Source: Bacteroidales bacterium M8 (GTDB lineage Bacteria; Bacteroidota; Bacteroidia; Bacteroidales; Muribaculaceae). From it: a DNA stretch of 48,709 nucleotides. The stretch is from the NCBI GenBank assembly GCA_001689495.1, contig LUJS01000006.1, positions 1 to 48,709 on the forward strand, in the 5' to 3' direction. Positions 8,623 to 17,557 of the stretch are shown here, one piece after another. Position numbers and translations under genes: made by a program. Every line of letters begins with the position of its first letter. Within the stretch, counting starts at the first letter, position 1. The notes below the pieces were generated by a model. That model had not been told where the DNA came from, did not search any database, and saw only the letters and a list, made by a program, of their open reading frames with translations.

Positions 8623-8654
8623 CAAAGTTAGGCATTATTTCCGAACCGTCCAAA
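8623..8654 (-). promoter_or_regulatory. Promoter of tRNA-His
   Basis: Minus strand TTTG (8654-8651), 20 bases, then TAACTTTG (8630-8623). This is a full match to the Bacteroidetes -33/-7 consensus, 22 bases before the tRNA 5' end. Confidence 0.75.
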
Positions 8655-8775
8655 TATTTTTACAGAAATTTTCACAGAATTTTCTAATCACCTGATTTTC
8701 AAAAGCGACGGAACAGCCCAAGCCATCACCCACATCACATCCGAGACACATCCGAAAAAATCACTATTATTAGGT

Positions 8776-8807
8776 ATTGGTCAATATGAATATTATTGCG
8801 AAATTTG
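8776..8807 (+). promoter_or_regulatory. Weak candidate promoter of feoAB
   Basis: ATTG (8776-8779), 20 bases, then GAAATTTG (8800-8807), which departs from TAnnTTTG at the first base. It lies 39 bases before the feoAB ATG. The surrounding AT-rich sequence (8760-8810) could also hold an iron-dependent operator, but I cannot recognise one with confidence. Confidence 0.35.
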
Positions 8808-8846
8808 TATTCCTGAAACAAGACAAACAATAATCATCATCACGCA

Positions 8847-11255
8847 ATGAGACTGTCTGAACTCAAGTCCGGCGACACCGCCGTCATCATAAAGATACTG
8901 GGGCACGGAGCCTTTCGCAAACGCATGATCGAAATGGGTTTCGTGAAAGGCCGCGACATAAAGGTGCTCATGGCCGCTCCCCTTCGCGATCCGGTCAAAT
9001 ATGAGATAATGGGCTATGAGGTATCGCTGCGGCGCTCTGAAGCAGACCTCGTCGAAGTCGAACAGACCGGCGGCGAGGGGGAACAGACGCAGCTCCCGAC
9101 ACACACGAATACCGTAGACGGAAACGAGCCCTCGACACAAAAGCAGTACAAGGACGGGTATCGCCGTCACACAATCAACGTGGCCCTGATCGGCAACCCC
9201 AACTGCGGCAAGACGTCGCTGTTCAACATTGCGTCGGGCGCCCACGAGCATGTGGGCAACTATAGCGGCGTGACCGTCGACGCCAAGAAGGGACAGTTCT
9301 TCTATAAGGGCTATACGTTCAACATCGTCGACCTGCCCGGCACATACTCGCTGGCCTCATATTCGCCCGAAGAGCTTTACGTCAGACGATACCTCAAGGA
9401 CGAGACTCCCGACGTGATAATCAATGTGGTCGATGGGTCGAATCTTGAGCGCAACCTCTATCTCACCACCGAGCTGATAGACATGGACAGGTCCATGGTG
9501 ATTGCCCTGAACATGTATGACGAGCTGGAGCGCGAGGGAGTGAAACTGGACTACCACACTCTGGGCAAGATGATAGGCGTGCCCATGGTGCCGACGGCTG
9601 CCAAAACCGGGCGCGGCATAGACGAACTCTTCGACACCGTGATAAAGGTGAACGAAGGCGACCACCCGTCGGTGCGACACGTCCACGTCAATCTCGGCAC
9701 CGAAATCGAGTCTCTGCTAACCGAAATCAAGGACATACTCAAGTCGCATCCGACAGTCGGACGTCATTTCTCGCCGAGATACCTCGCCATAAAACTGCTT
9801 GAGGGAGATCCCGAAGTGGTGTCGCAAATCAAGGCCCTGCCCGACGGCGAGGAAATATTGTCGCTGAGAGACCGCAAGGTCAAGGCGTTCGAGAAACATC
9901 ACCCCGACACAGACCTGACAGCAGCCATCGCCGACGAGAAATACGGTTTCATATCGGGTGCCCTCGCCGAGACACTCGAGAAGTCAGACGAGCAGGCACG
10001 TGTCAACTCAACGCACATCATAGACACCATCGTCACGAACAAGCTGTTCGGATTTCCGATCTTTCTTGCCGTGATGACATTCATATTCTGGGCCACGTTC
10101 ACCCTCGGGTCATACCCGATGGAATGGATCGAGAGTCTCGTGACATGGATAGGCGATACGGTCAGGGAATATATGCCCGACGGATGGGTAAAGGATCTCG
10201 TGGCCGACGGCATCATCGGCGGTGTGGGCGGCGTCATCGTATTCCTGCCCAACATCCTCATACTCTATCTGTGCATATCGTTCATGGAAGACTCAGGCTA
10301 CATGGCCAGAGCCGCATTCATCATGGACAAACTGATGCACCGTCTGGGGCTGCACGGCAAGTCGTTCATTCCGCTGGTCATGGGATTCGGATGCACCGTG
10401 CCCTCGATCATGGCCTCGCGGTCGATAGAGAGCCGCTCGAGCCGCATCATCACCATATTGATAAACCCGTTCATCAGCTGTTCGGCACGAATACCGATAT
10501 ACGTCCTGCTCGTAGGGACATTCTTCCCCTCGCACTCCACGCTTGTGTTCCTGTGCATATACATCTTCGGAATCCTCGTGGCCGCACTCACCGCCCGACT
10601 GCTGCGCCGGTTCTGGTTCGGGTCGGACGAGACTCCGTTCGTCATGGAGCTCCCGCCCTATCGCGTCCCCACCCTCAAGACAACCCTGCGCCACATGTGG
10701 AACAAAGGGGAGCAGTATCTGCGCAAGATGGGCGGAATCATCCTCATAGGCAGCATCATAGTCTGGGTGCTCAACTACTTCCCCAGACATGACGACAGCG
10801 CCGACACGCCTACGACCGTCACCGAGGATACCCGCATAGACCCCGCGCACGACAGCTATCTGCAGATGATGGGCAAGGCCGTCAACCCGATAATGGAGCC
10901 CATAGGATTCCACTGGCGCGCCACCGTGGCCGCCATTGCCGGACTGCCCGCAAAGGAGATTGTCGTGTCGACACTCGGAGTGCTCTATACCGGCAACGAG
11001 GAGGCGTCGGAACAGACCCTGTCGGAGAAACTGACCGAAGACAATCCTGCGACCGGGCGCCCCGACTTCAATCCGGCGGCGGCTCTGGCCTTCATGATAT
11101 TCGTCCTGCTCTATTGCCCCTGCATCGCCACGATAACGGCCGTTGTCAAGGAGACCGGCAATCCTCGATACGGACTCTTCTCCATTCTCTACAACACCGC
11201 GGTGGCTTGGTTATTCGCGTTCATCGTATATCGCATCGCGCTCCTGTTCATGTAA
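8847..11255 (+). CDS. feoB: Ferrous iron transporter FeoA-FeoB fusion
   Basis: An 802-residue inner-membrane Fe(II) uptake protein. Residues 1-73 are a FeoA (SH3-like) domain (MRLSELKSGDTAVI, RKRMIEMGF). A polar linker follows, then the G-protein domain with G1 GNPNCGKTS near residue 116, G3 DLPGTYSL and NMYDELE. The C-terminal half is the membrane channel with multiple hydrophobic helices and the FeoB blocks GFGCTVPSIMASR and INPFISCSARIPIY. A FeoA-FeoB fusion in one polypeptide is usual in Bacteroidales. It is a single-gene unit followed by a bidirectional terminator shared with pdxB. Regulation by iron is expected from the family. Confidence 0.96.
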   Translation: MRLSELKSGDTAVIIKILGHGAFRKRMIEMGFVKGRDIKVLMAAPLRDPVKYEIMGYEVSLRRSEADLVEVEQTGGEGEQTQLPTHTNTVDGNEPSTQKQYKDGYRRHTINVALIGNPNCGKTSLFNIASGAHEHVGNYSGVTVDAKKGQFFYKGYTFNIVDLPGTYSLASYSPEELYVRRYLKDETPDVIINVVDGSNLERNLYLTTELIDMDRSMVIALNMYDELEREGVKLDYHTLGKMIGVPMVPTAAKTGRGIDELFDTVIKVNEGDHPSVRHVHVNLGTEIESLLTEIKDILKSHPTVGRHFSPRYLAIKLLEGDPEVVSQIKALPDGEEILSLRDRKVKAFEKHHPDTDLTAAIADEKYGFISGALAETLEKSDEQARVNSTHIIDTIVTNKLFGFPIFLAVMTFIFWATFTLGSYPMEWIESLVTWIGDTVREYMPDGWVKDLVADGIIGGVGGVIVFLPNILILYLCISFMEDSGYMARAAFIMDKLMHRLGLHGKSFIPLVMGFGCTVPSIMASRSIESRSSRIITILINPFISCSARIPIYVLLVGTFFPSHSTLVFLCIYIFGILVAALTARLLRRFWFGSDETPFVMELPPYRVPTLKTTLRHMWNKGEQYLRKMGGIILIGSIIVWVLNYFPRHDDSADTPTTVTEDTRIDPAHDSYLQMMGKAVNPIMEPIGFHWRATVAAIAGLPAKEIVVSTLGVLYTGNEEASEQTLSEKLTEDNPATGRPDFNPAAALAFMIFVLLYCPCIATITAVVKETGNPRYGLFSILYNTAVAWLFAFIVYRIALLFM

Positions 11256-11265
11256 ATGCCATAAC

Positions 11266-11311
11266 AAACACAACACGCCCGAGGCGACATCGCTTCGGGC
11301 GTGTTGTGTTT
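11266..11311. terminator. Bidirectional terminator between feoAB and pdxB
   Basis: A long inverted repeat (11266-11286 with 11291-11311, loop ACAT, one wobble pair) between convergent genes. An A-rich 5' flank and a T-rich 3' flank make it usable on both strands. Confidence 0.85.
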
Positions 11312-11326
11312 CTGACAGGACTGATA

Positions 11327-12331
11327 TTATAAGGTTGATTGTCCGGGTTCGTGACGGAGGTCATAGCGGTTTCGCTGAGTCTCGAAGGTCTCGGGCGATT
11401 CTTTCAGCCTCCGTGTGTCAGCAAGTATGTCGTATGTTATGTCAGACGGCGCTACAGTCTCAGGCACAGGGAGTATGGTGTCTGCATCGGCCATCAGCGG
11501 CTTGTCAAGGCCGAGATACTGTGAGAGTGCATCAAGTACCATCTGCGTGGCCCTGATCTTGCCCTCGCGAGAATAGCCCGCGATGTGCGGCGTGGCGAAG
11601 AGTGCCTTTTCGAGCAACGAGCGGTTTATTTCGGGCTCCCCCTCCCAACAGTCTATGCCGACGGCAGAGATTTTTCCGCTGTCGAGTCCGCGCAACAGCG
11701 CGGCGGTATCGGCAACGGGGCCTCGGGCGGCGTTCAACACAAGAGGGCTACGTTTCAGACTATTTATAAAGTCGTCTCCCACAAGGTGATATGTCGGATA
11801 ACGGCCTTCCCTGACCAGAGGCGTATGCACGGTGACAATGTCGGCCTTGTCGGCAATCTCGTCCAACGAGCAGTATGTATATCTGTCCGGAGCCGTCAGA
11901 CTCAGCGGTGGGTCATTGACCAGAACATCCATGCCGAGGGCGCGCGCCCAGCGAATCAGTATCGAGCCCACGTTGCCGGCGCCGATAACACCGAGCGTGC
12001 GTCCCTCATAGCCTCCGGTCTCGCGGACGGCAGCAAGCACCCACTGAGCCACCGCCGGGGCGTTGCATCCGGGCGCATTTGCCACAGTGATGCCCGCGGA
12101 GCGGCAATAGTCAAGGTCGATATGGTCCGTGCCAATGGTCGCCGTGCCCACGAAGCCCACGCGGCTGCCGCCGAGCAACGACTCGTCACACTTGGTGCGG
12201 GTGCGTGTGATTATGGCATCGGCGTCGCGGACACCTTCGGGAGTAAGGTCGTGCGTCACTTCGGCGCCGAGGGTCTCGACAAGCGGCTTGGTGATGAACG
12301 GTATGTTGGGATCGACAGCTATTTTCATCAA
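11327..12331 (-). CDS. pdxB: Erythronate-4-phosphate dehydrogenase PdxB
   Basis: A 334-residue D-2-hydroxyacid dehydrogenase that oxidises 4-phosphoerythronate in the DXP-dependent pyridoxal phosphate pathway. It has the NAD motif GVIGAGNVGS, the early GTATIGTDHID, the catalytic-region sequence VLNAARGPVAD, GIDCWEGEPEIN, and the active-site His in ATPHIAGYS. The PdxB-specific CNAPAVAQWV segment distinguishes it from SerA. It is the last gene of a minus-strand operon, and its start overlaps the membrane-protein stop as ATGA. A second ATG immediately follows the first. Confidence 0.93.
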   Translation of the reverse strand: MMKIAVDPNIPFITKPLVETLGAEVTHDLTPEGVRDADAIITRTRTKCDESLLGGSRVGFVGTATIGTDHIDLDYCRSAGITVANAPGCNAPAVAQWVLAAVRETGGYEGRTLGVIGAGNVGSILIRWARALGMDVLVNDPPLSLTAPDRYTYCSLDEIADKADIVTVHTPLVREGRYPTYHLVGDDFINSLKRSPLVLNAARGPVADTAALLRGLDSGKISAVGIDCWEGEPEINRSLLEKALFATPHIAGYSREGKIRATQMVLDALSQYLGLDKPLMADADTILPVPETVAPSDITYDILADTRRLKESPETFETQRNRYDLRHEPGQSTL

Positions 12332-13317
12332 TAGGAAATTTGCCAGATATATAGCCCGGCATAGATGGCGAGCAATGATAGAATCAGTATGTAGCCACGG
12401 CGCGAGGCTGTGTATCGGAAGAAAAATCCGACCTGAAAGGCGACCGAGGCGTTGAGGAGGGTGACATAGAACTGCAGGTGGGTGAAATTGACGATGGCAA
12501 AAATGCCGGTTGCCACAGACACCAAGGTCAGCAGTCCGTTATAGGCACGCGAACGGGCGTTGAATCCGAATATCCTGAAGAGATTGAGCAGTCCCAAAAA
12601 GAATCCGAGCATCAACGTGACGCCCACCGTCACCACAAACGGCAATCCGCCCGGCAGTGTCGGAATCAACGTCGGGGGTGTCCAGAAGAAATGCGGCATC
12701 CGAGGCCACGGTGCAAGTCCGAGGCCATAGACTATCCACAGAGGGGTGACAAGACCAATCAGCATTGCCAGCAACTTCTTGAAGCGGAACAGCTTCATCT
12801 GCCCCAGTCCGGCAATGAACACCGGTACATAGAGCAGGAAGGCATAGTCTATCAGAGCGCCGGCCGACAGCACGGCGAACGTCAGGAAAACTCTGCGCGA
12901 GCTGACCCTCTCGGCATAGATACTGAACATGAGCCAGACGCACACCATTACGGCAAGGGCCAGTATGGAAGACCCGCTCAAGGCGCCGGCGACGCCGGGC
13001 GTGGCACAGGTCGCGAACATGAAGAACGCGACAAAGAATATCGACATGGTGCGCAGCAGGTTGAACTGCCTGTTCAGAAATATCATCATCGCCGACACCC
13101 CGGCAAGCACCGCGATGTTGGCGACAAACGACATTTCGGGCATGGCTCCGAACCATGTCGAGGGTGATGGCAATGCAATGGTATTGCCCGCCGGCCAGTC
13201 GGGCACACGGCCGGAGACCAGCGCGCTCCATGCCATCCATACGCCGGCGAGGGAAATGATCACGGCCACCCCCCGCGAGCGCAGGATGTTTGTCAGATGA
13301 AGTTCGCGACGTGTCAC
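12328..13317 (-). CDS. Multi-pass membrane protein of unknown function
   Basis: A 329-residue integral membrane protein with about nine or ten hydrophobic helices and short basic loops (RRELHLTNILRSRG at the N-terminus, ARSRAYNG near the C-terminus). I do not recognise a catalytic motif. It has the general look of the Bacteroidetes DUF6427-type membrane proteins, but that assignment is tentative. The start is a GTG at 13317 that overlaps the purD stop as GTGA; the next in-frame ATG is 27 codons in and would remove the first helix. It is co-transcribed between purD and pdxB. Confidence 0.7.
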   Translation of the reverse strand: MTRRELHLTNILRSRGVAVIISLAGVWMAWSALVSGRVPDWPAGNTIALPSPSTWFGAMPEMSFVANIAVLAGVSAMMIFLNRQFNLLRTMSIFFVAFFMFATCATPGVAGALSGSSILALAVMVCVWLMFSIYAERVSSRRVFLTFAVLSAGALIDYAFLLYVPVFIAGLGQMKLFRFKKLLAMLIGLVTPLWIVYGLGLAPWPRMPHFFWTPPTLIPTLPGGLPFVVTVGVTLMLGFFLGLLNLFRIFGFNARSRAYNGLLTLVSVATGIFAIVNFTHLQFYVTLLNASVAFQVGFFFRYTASRRGYILILSLLAIYAGLYIWQISY

Positions 13318-14624
13318 CTTGACTTCTCGATGGCCTGAAGGTCAGCGCCTATGTCGCGACGGAAATACTTGCCTTCGTAGTCTATAGCCCCGGCTCCCTT
13401 GAAACTTGCAGCGAGGGCGCTGTCAAGGTCTTCGCCATAGGCGCTGCAGGCAATGACACGGCCGCCCGAGGTGACGAGATTGCCTTCGGCATCCTTCTTG
13501 GTGCCGGCGTGGAAATATACGGTGCCTTCGGGGGCTTTGTCGGCGCCGGTGATTACCTTTCCCTTGGGATAGCTTCCGGGATAGCCGCCCGAAACGACCA
13601 TGACGGTGGTGGCATAGCGGGGATCAATCTCGAGAGGCATGGTGCCGAGGTTGCCCGATGCAGCGGCATGGAGCAGGGGGAGAAGGTCGGATGCTATGCG
13701 CAGCATCACCACCTCGGTCTCGGGGTCGCCCATGCGGACATTGTATTCAATCACCATGGGCTCGCCGTCGACATCAATGAGGCCGAGGAAGATGAATCCG
13801 CGATACGTGATGCCCTCCTCGATGAGTCCGTTGACGGTAGGGAGAACTATGCGCTCCTCGACCTTTTTCATGAACTCGTCGTCGGCAAACGCCACGGGGC
13901 TCACGGCACCCATGCCGCCGGTGTTGAGGCCGGTATCGCCCTCGCCGATGCGCTTGTAGTCCTTGGCCACGGGGAGGATGCGGTATCCGCCGTTGCCGTC
14001 AGTCAGCACGAATACCGAGCACTCGATGCCCTTGAGGAACTGCTCGATGACTACGGTAGCCGACGAGGCGCCGAACATACCGCCGAGCATCTCGCGCAGC
14101 GAGGCGCGGGCCTCGTCGAGAGAGTCGATGATAAGCACGCCCTTGCCGGCTGCAAGACCGTCGGCCTTGAGGACATAGGGGGGACGGAGTGTCTCGAGGA
14201 ACTTCTCTCCCTCGGCGAGTGTCTCGGCCGTGAAACTGCGGTAGGCGGCAGTGGGGATATTGTGGCGCTCCATGAAGCGTTTTGCAAAGTCCTTGCTGCC
14301 CTCGAGTGCGGCACCGGTCTTCGAGGGGCCGACCACGAGCGGACTGCCCGGACGGGATGCGAAGAAGTCATATATGCCGGCCACGAGAGGATCCTCGTTG
14401 CCTACGACAATCATATCTACACCATTCTCACCGGCAAAACGTGCGATGGCCTCGAAGTCGAGGGGCGAAATCGCCACATTCTCGCCGTATGCGTCAGTGC
14501 CGCCGTTTCCGGGAGCAATATAGAGTTTGGCGAGTTCGGGGCTCTTTGAGAGTTTCCATGCTATGGCACATTCACGGCCACCCGATCCGAGCAGCAGCAC
14601 GGTGAGGGGCTTGCGCTGCTCCAT
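13314..14624 (-). CDS. purD: Phosphoribosylamine-glycine ligase PurD
   Basis: An ATP-grasp enzyme joining 5-phosphoribosylamine and glycine in purine synthesis. It has the N-terminal LLLGSGGRECAIAWKL, the ATP-grasp segments PYVLKADGLAAGKGV and VIEQFLKGIECSVF, the LNTGGMGAVSP loop, and the metal-binding EYNVRMGDPETE. From the ATG at 14624 it has 436 residues, close to the usual 420-430. An in-frame ATG at 14711 would add 29 residues that do not resemble the family. A GGAGAG sequence lies just before the 14624 start, so I prefer it. It is third in the cysE-rlmL-like-purD operon. Confidence 0.93.
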   Translation of the reverse strand: MEQRKPLTVLLLGSGGRECAIAWKLSKSPELAKLYIAPGNGGTDAYGENVAISPLDFEAIARFAGENGVDMIVVGNEDPLVAGIYDFFASRPGSPLVVGPSKTGAALEGSKDFAKRFMERHNIPTAAYRSFTAETLAEGEKFLETLRPPYVLKADGLAAGKGVLIIDSLDEARASLREMLGGMFGASSATVVIEQFLKGIECSVFVLTDGNGGYRILPVAKDYKRIGEGDTGLNTGGMGAVSPVAFADDEFMKKVEERIVLPTVNGLIEEGITYRGFIFLGLIDVDGEPMVIEYNVRMGDPETEVVMLRIASDLLPLLHAAASGNLGTMPLEIDPRYATTVMVVSGGYPGSYPKGKVITGADKAPEGTVYFHAGTKKDAEGNLVTSGGRVIACSAYGEDLDSALAASFKGAGAIDYEGKYFRRDIGADLQAIEKSR

Positions 14625-14742
14625 GAGAGTCTCTCCGGTATTGAAGGGGCTCTTCTCGGGTGAATTGTTGACAGGATAACGCAGAGTGTTGAGATTCTGT
14701 TGGATTGACATATTTATGGTGAAATGTGATGGTGGTTATTGA

Positions 14743-16344
14743 TTAGTCCTGTTCTTGGTTGTTGTCGTTGTTGTTGCCTGCGTCGGGACGCTTCCAGCGA
14801 CGGCGAGTGCGCATGAAGGGGCCGTCTGCGGCAGGTATCGAGGGCTGTGTCGGGGTGTCGCCCAGACCCTTGAGGGCGTGTTCGTTGCGACGCCTCGAGA
14901 GTATCTCCTCGGCCTCGCTGCGCTGTGCGGTCTCCTCCTTGAATCGGCGGCGGTTCTCCTCGTTGCGGGCGAATCCGCCCTTCTTGGGTCGATATAGCTC
15001 GCTCAGGGCCGAACGCTTCTCGGGGCCCTTGCGCTGCGAGTCGCGGGGCGACTTGTCGCGACGGCGGTCCGAATTGCGGCCACCCATACCCTTCTCGCCG
15101 GCCTCGCGGCGCCACTGTGCGTCGGTCTTGCGAGCCGGGCGCGATGAGCGCTCGGTCTTTTCACGCTTCACAACACCTCCGGCGCGGCGGAAGTCGTCCT
15201 TCTTGCCCTCGAAGGTCACATACTCCCTCAGCACGCAGTCGATGCCGCCGTTCTGCATCTCCTCGCTGATCGAGGGTGTCAGGCCGATGCGGTCCATGCA
15301 ATCCATGTTGGACGAGATGACCCACGAGTGATAGCCGCAGAAAATATGCTTGAGCTTTGAGCCGAGCACGTGGTAGAGCTCCTGAATATCCTCGGGATTG
15401 ATGCGCTCGCCATAGGGGGGATTGGTCACGAGCACGCCGGGGGTATCGTCAACGGGAGCCTTCTCCCACTGTCGTATCGAGCGCACGCGCAGTGTCACGA
15501 TGTCGTCGATGCCGGCAGAGAGGACATTGTTCTCGGCAACGGCAACGGCCTTGGGCGACACGTCGGCGCCATAGATCTTGAACGGGATGTCGACACGTCT
15601 CTCCTTCTCGGCCAGCACGCGGTCAAGGAGCTCGCTGTCAAAGTCACGCCAGTTCTCGAAGGCCCAGCCCTTGCGATAGCTGCCCGGAGCGATGTCAGCC
15701 GCTATCATAGCGGCCTCGACAAGGAACGTGCCCGAGCCGCACATGGGGTCAACGAGGGGCGATTCGCCCTTCCAGCCGCTCTTGAGGATGATGCCGGCGG
15801 CAAGCACCTCGTTGATGGGGGCCTCGGTCTGGCCGGTGCGCCAGCCGCGCTTGTGCAGCGACTCGCCCGACGAGTTGAGCGAGATTGTTACCCTCTCGCC
15901 GTCTATGTGCACGTTTATCTTGACGTCAGGCTCGCCGTCCACGCACACGTTGGGGCGCTTGTCCTCGCCGAAACGGTCCTTGAACCAGTCGACCACGGCA
16001 TCCTTGACACGATAGAGCACGAAGTGCGAGTTCGTGAACACGTTTGAGTGTACCGTCGAGTCGATGGCAAATGTCTTGCCCAGACTCAGCACGCTGCCCC
16101 AGTCATACTCCTTGACAAGCTCGTAGAGCGAATCGGTGTCCGAGGCGGTGAACTTGTAGACAGGCTTGAGAATCGAGAGTGCCGTGCGGCACCAGACGTT
16201 GGCGCGATACATCATGGCCAGATCACCCTCGAACGACACCATGCGGCAACCGGGGGTTACTTTCTGCGCTCCGAGAGACCTGAGTTCGTCGGCCAGTACA
16301 TCTTCGAGACCCTTGAGGGTCTTTGCAACTAATTCAAATGACAT
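14743..16344 (-). CDS. THUMP-domain 23S rRNA guanine-N2 methyltransferase (RlmL-like)
   Basis: A 533-residue SAM-dependent RNA methyltransferase. Residues about 45-160 form a THUMP RNA-binding domain. The Rossmann methyltransferase follows with the SAM motif DPMCGSGT (199-206) and the catalytic NPPYGER (308-314), characteristic of N2-guanine methylation. E. coli RlmKL methylates G2445 with the equivalent half; the RlmK half is missing here, as is usual in Bacteroidetes. Residues from about 395 to the end are an unusual low-complexity tail rich in Arg, Lys and Glu, ending NNNDNNQEQD, probably disordered and RNA-binding. It lies 31 bases after cysE and 31 before the longer purD start. Confidence 0.88.
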   Translation of the reverse strand: MSFELVAKTLKGLEDVLADELRSLGAQKVTPGCRMVSFEGDLAMMYRANVWCRTALSILKPVYKFTASDTDSLYELVKEYDWGSVLSLGKTFAIDSTVHSNVFTNSHFVLYRVKDAVVDWFKDRFGEDKRPNVCVDGEPDVKINVHIDGERVTISLNSSGESLHKRGWRTGQTEAPINEVLAAGIILKSGWKGESPLVDPMCGSGTFLVEAAMIAADIAPGSYRKGWAFENWRDFDSELLDRVLAEKERRVDIPFKIYGADVSPKAVAVAENNVLSAGIDDIVTLRVRSIRQWEKAPVDDTPGVLVTNPPYGERINPEDIQELYHVLGSKLKHIFCGYHSWVISSNMDCMDRIGLTPSISEEMQNGGIDCVLREYVTFEGKKDDFRRAGGVVKREKTERSSRPARKTDAQWRREAGEKGMGGRNSDRRRDKSPRDSQRKGPEKRSALSELYRPKKGGFARNEENRRRFKEETAQRSEAEEILSRRRNEHALKGLGDTPTQPSIPAADGPFMRTRRRWKRPDAGNNNDNNQEQD

Positions 16345-16375
16345 GGGGTATATGATTTGTGCTGTTGTTATCGTT

Positions 16376-17296
16376 TTACATTTTCTTGAAATTCTCCGGA
16401 TTGGCCTGTATCAGCTTCTCGCCGGGAGCCACCGGCGACGTCACCCAGAGGTTGCCGCCGATGACGGCTCCGTCGCCGACGTTGATGCGACCGAGTATCG
16501 TGGAGTTGGCATAAATCACCACGTTGTCGCCTATGACGGGATGGCGGGGTATCCCCTTGACGGGATTGTCGTTCTCGTCCTTGACAAAACTGCGGGCACC
16601 GAGAGTGACGCCCTGATATATCTTGACATTGTCGCCGATGATGGCCGTGGCGCCGATGACGACACCGGTGCCGTGGTCTATGACGAAACTTCGGCCTATC
16701 GTGGCACCCGGATGGATGTCTATGCCCGTATCGGAATGGGCCTGCTCGGAAATCATGCGTGGCAGGATGGGGACACCGGCCACCAGCAGCTCGTGGGCTA
16801 TGCGGTGGCTCATGGTGGCACGCAGTCCGGGATAGCAGACAATCACCTCGTGTGTCGAGGTGGCTGCGGGGTCGCCGAGAAACGTGGCGTCGACATCTGT
16901 ATCGAGAATGGCACGAAGTGCAGGGAGACGGTTTATGAACAGGACTGCCGCCCTGTCGGCCTCGGCATTGATGCTGTCGAGGGTGCGCTCGCAGTCTGAG
17001 TCGGCAAAACAGAGCGCCGCACATATCTGGTGGTGCAGCAGGCGTCGCAGTTCGTGGCAGTCGAGAGTCATGCGCGAACGCAACTCTGACGACGACACCA
17101 CGGTATCGTCATAAAAACCGGGAAACATCAGCCCGCAGGCAAGGCGGACAATACGCCTCACCGTTGTGTTGGACAACAGCGGCTCACCCTCGTTGCGGCG
17201 TCGCGGACACACATGGTGCATGGTGTCAAAATCGCACAGCGAGTCGACAACTCCTTCCATCTCCCGTAACGACGGGACTGCGGCTTCCTGTTCCAT
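16376..17296 (-). CDS. cysE: Serine O-acetyltransferase
   Basis: A 306-residue serine acetyltransferase making O-acetylserine for cysteine synthesis. It has an N-terminal helical domain and then the left-handed beta-helix of hexapeptide repeats, with the signatures IDIHPGATIGRSFVIDHGTGVVIG and KGIPRHPVIGDNVVIYANSTILG. The catalytic His/Asp fall in these blocks. The C-terminal loop ends PENFKKM. Length and the RHP insertion match the EpsC-type enzymes of Bacteroidetes. It is the first gene of the minus-strand operon leading to pdxB and has a TAACTTTG promoter 18 bases upstream of its ATG. Confidence 0.92.
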   Translation of the reverse strand: MEQEAAVPSLREMEGVVDSLCDFDTMHHVCPRRRNEGEPLLSNTTVRRIVRLACGLMFPGFYDDTVVSSSELRSRMTLDCHELRRLLHHQICAALCFADSDCERTLDSINAEADRAAVLFINRLPALRAILDTDVDATFLGDPAATSTHEVIVCYPGLRATMSHRIAHELLVAGVPILPRMISEQAHSDTGIDIHPGATIGRSFVIDHGTGVVIGATAIIGDNVKIYQGVTLGARSFVKDENDNPVKGIPRHPVIGDNVVIYANSTILGRINVGDGAVIGGNLWVTSPVAPGEKLIQANPENFKKM

Positions 17297-17313
17297 AACT
17301 TCAATTTAAAGTG

Positions 17314-17321
17314 CAAAGTTA
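17314..17321 (-). promoter_or_regulatory. -7 element of the cysE operon
   Basis: Minus strand TAACTTTG, an exact TAnnTTTG, ending 17 bases before the cysE ATG. No good -33 TTTG is seen about 20 bases upstream. Confidence 0.5.
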
Positions 17322-17509
17322 CGAAAAAAGCCGCTAACATGACCATTATTCCGGAAAAATATTCAAGGATAAAAATGCGAAATATCCCAAAGAACATTCC
17401 AATAAGAAGTGCAACAGGCTCCCACTGACGAGGAGCGATGAGATAGCCGACGAAATCGCCGCCTTGTCCAAGAAAGAGTGTGATATTGGGCAAAATTAGA
17501 TTTAAAAAG

Positions 17510-17541
17510 TTGCAAAGTTCCCAGCAAAATGATTATCTTTG
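17510..17541 (+). promoter_or_regulatory. Promoter of the AbiE pair
   Basis: TATCTTTG (17534-17541) matches TAnnTTTG. TTG (17510-17512) lies 21 bases upstream. The predicted start leaves a leader of about 10 bases before the ATG at 17558. Confidence 0.55.
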
Positions 17542-17557
17542 CATCAAAATTAGGAAT

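Noticed and set aside
17158..17493. Minus-strand frame giving a hydrophobic helix upstream of cysE, and a plus-strand frame across the same bases ending at about 17500.
   Set aside because: Neither has a start, a promoter or a recognisable family. The helix is what AT-rich sequence gives by chance. A remnant of an older gene cannot be excluded.
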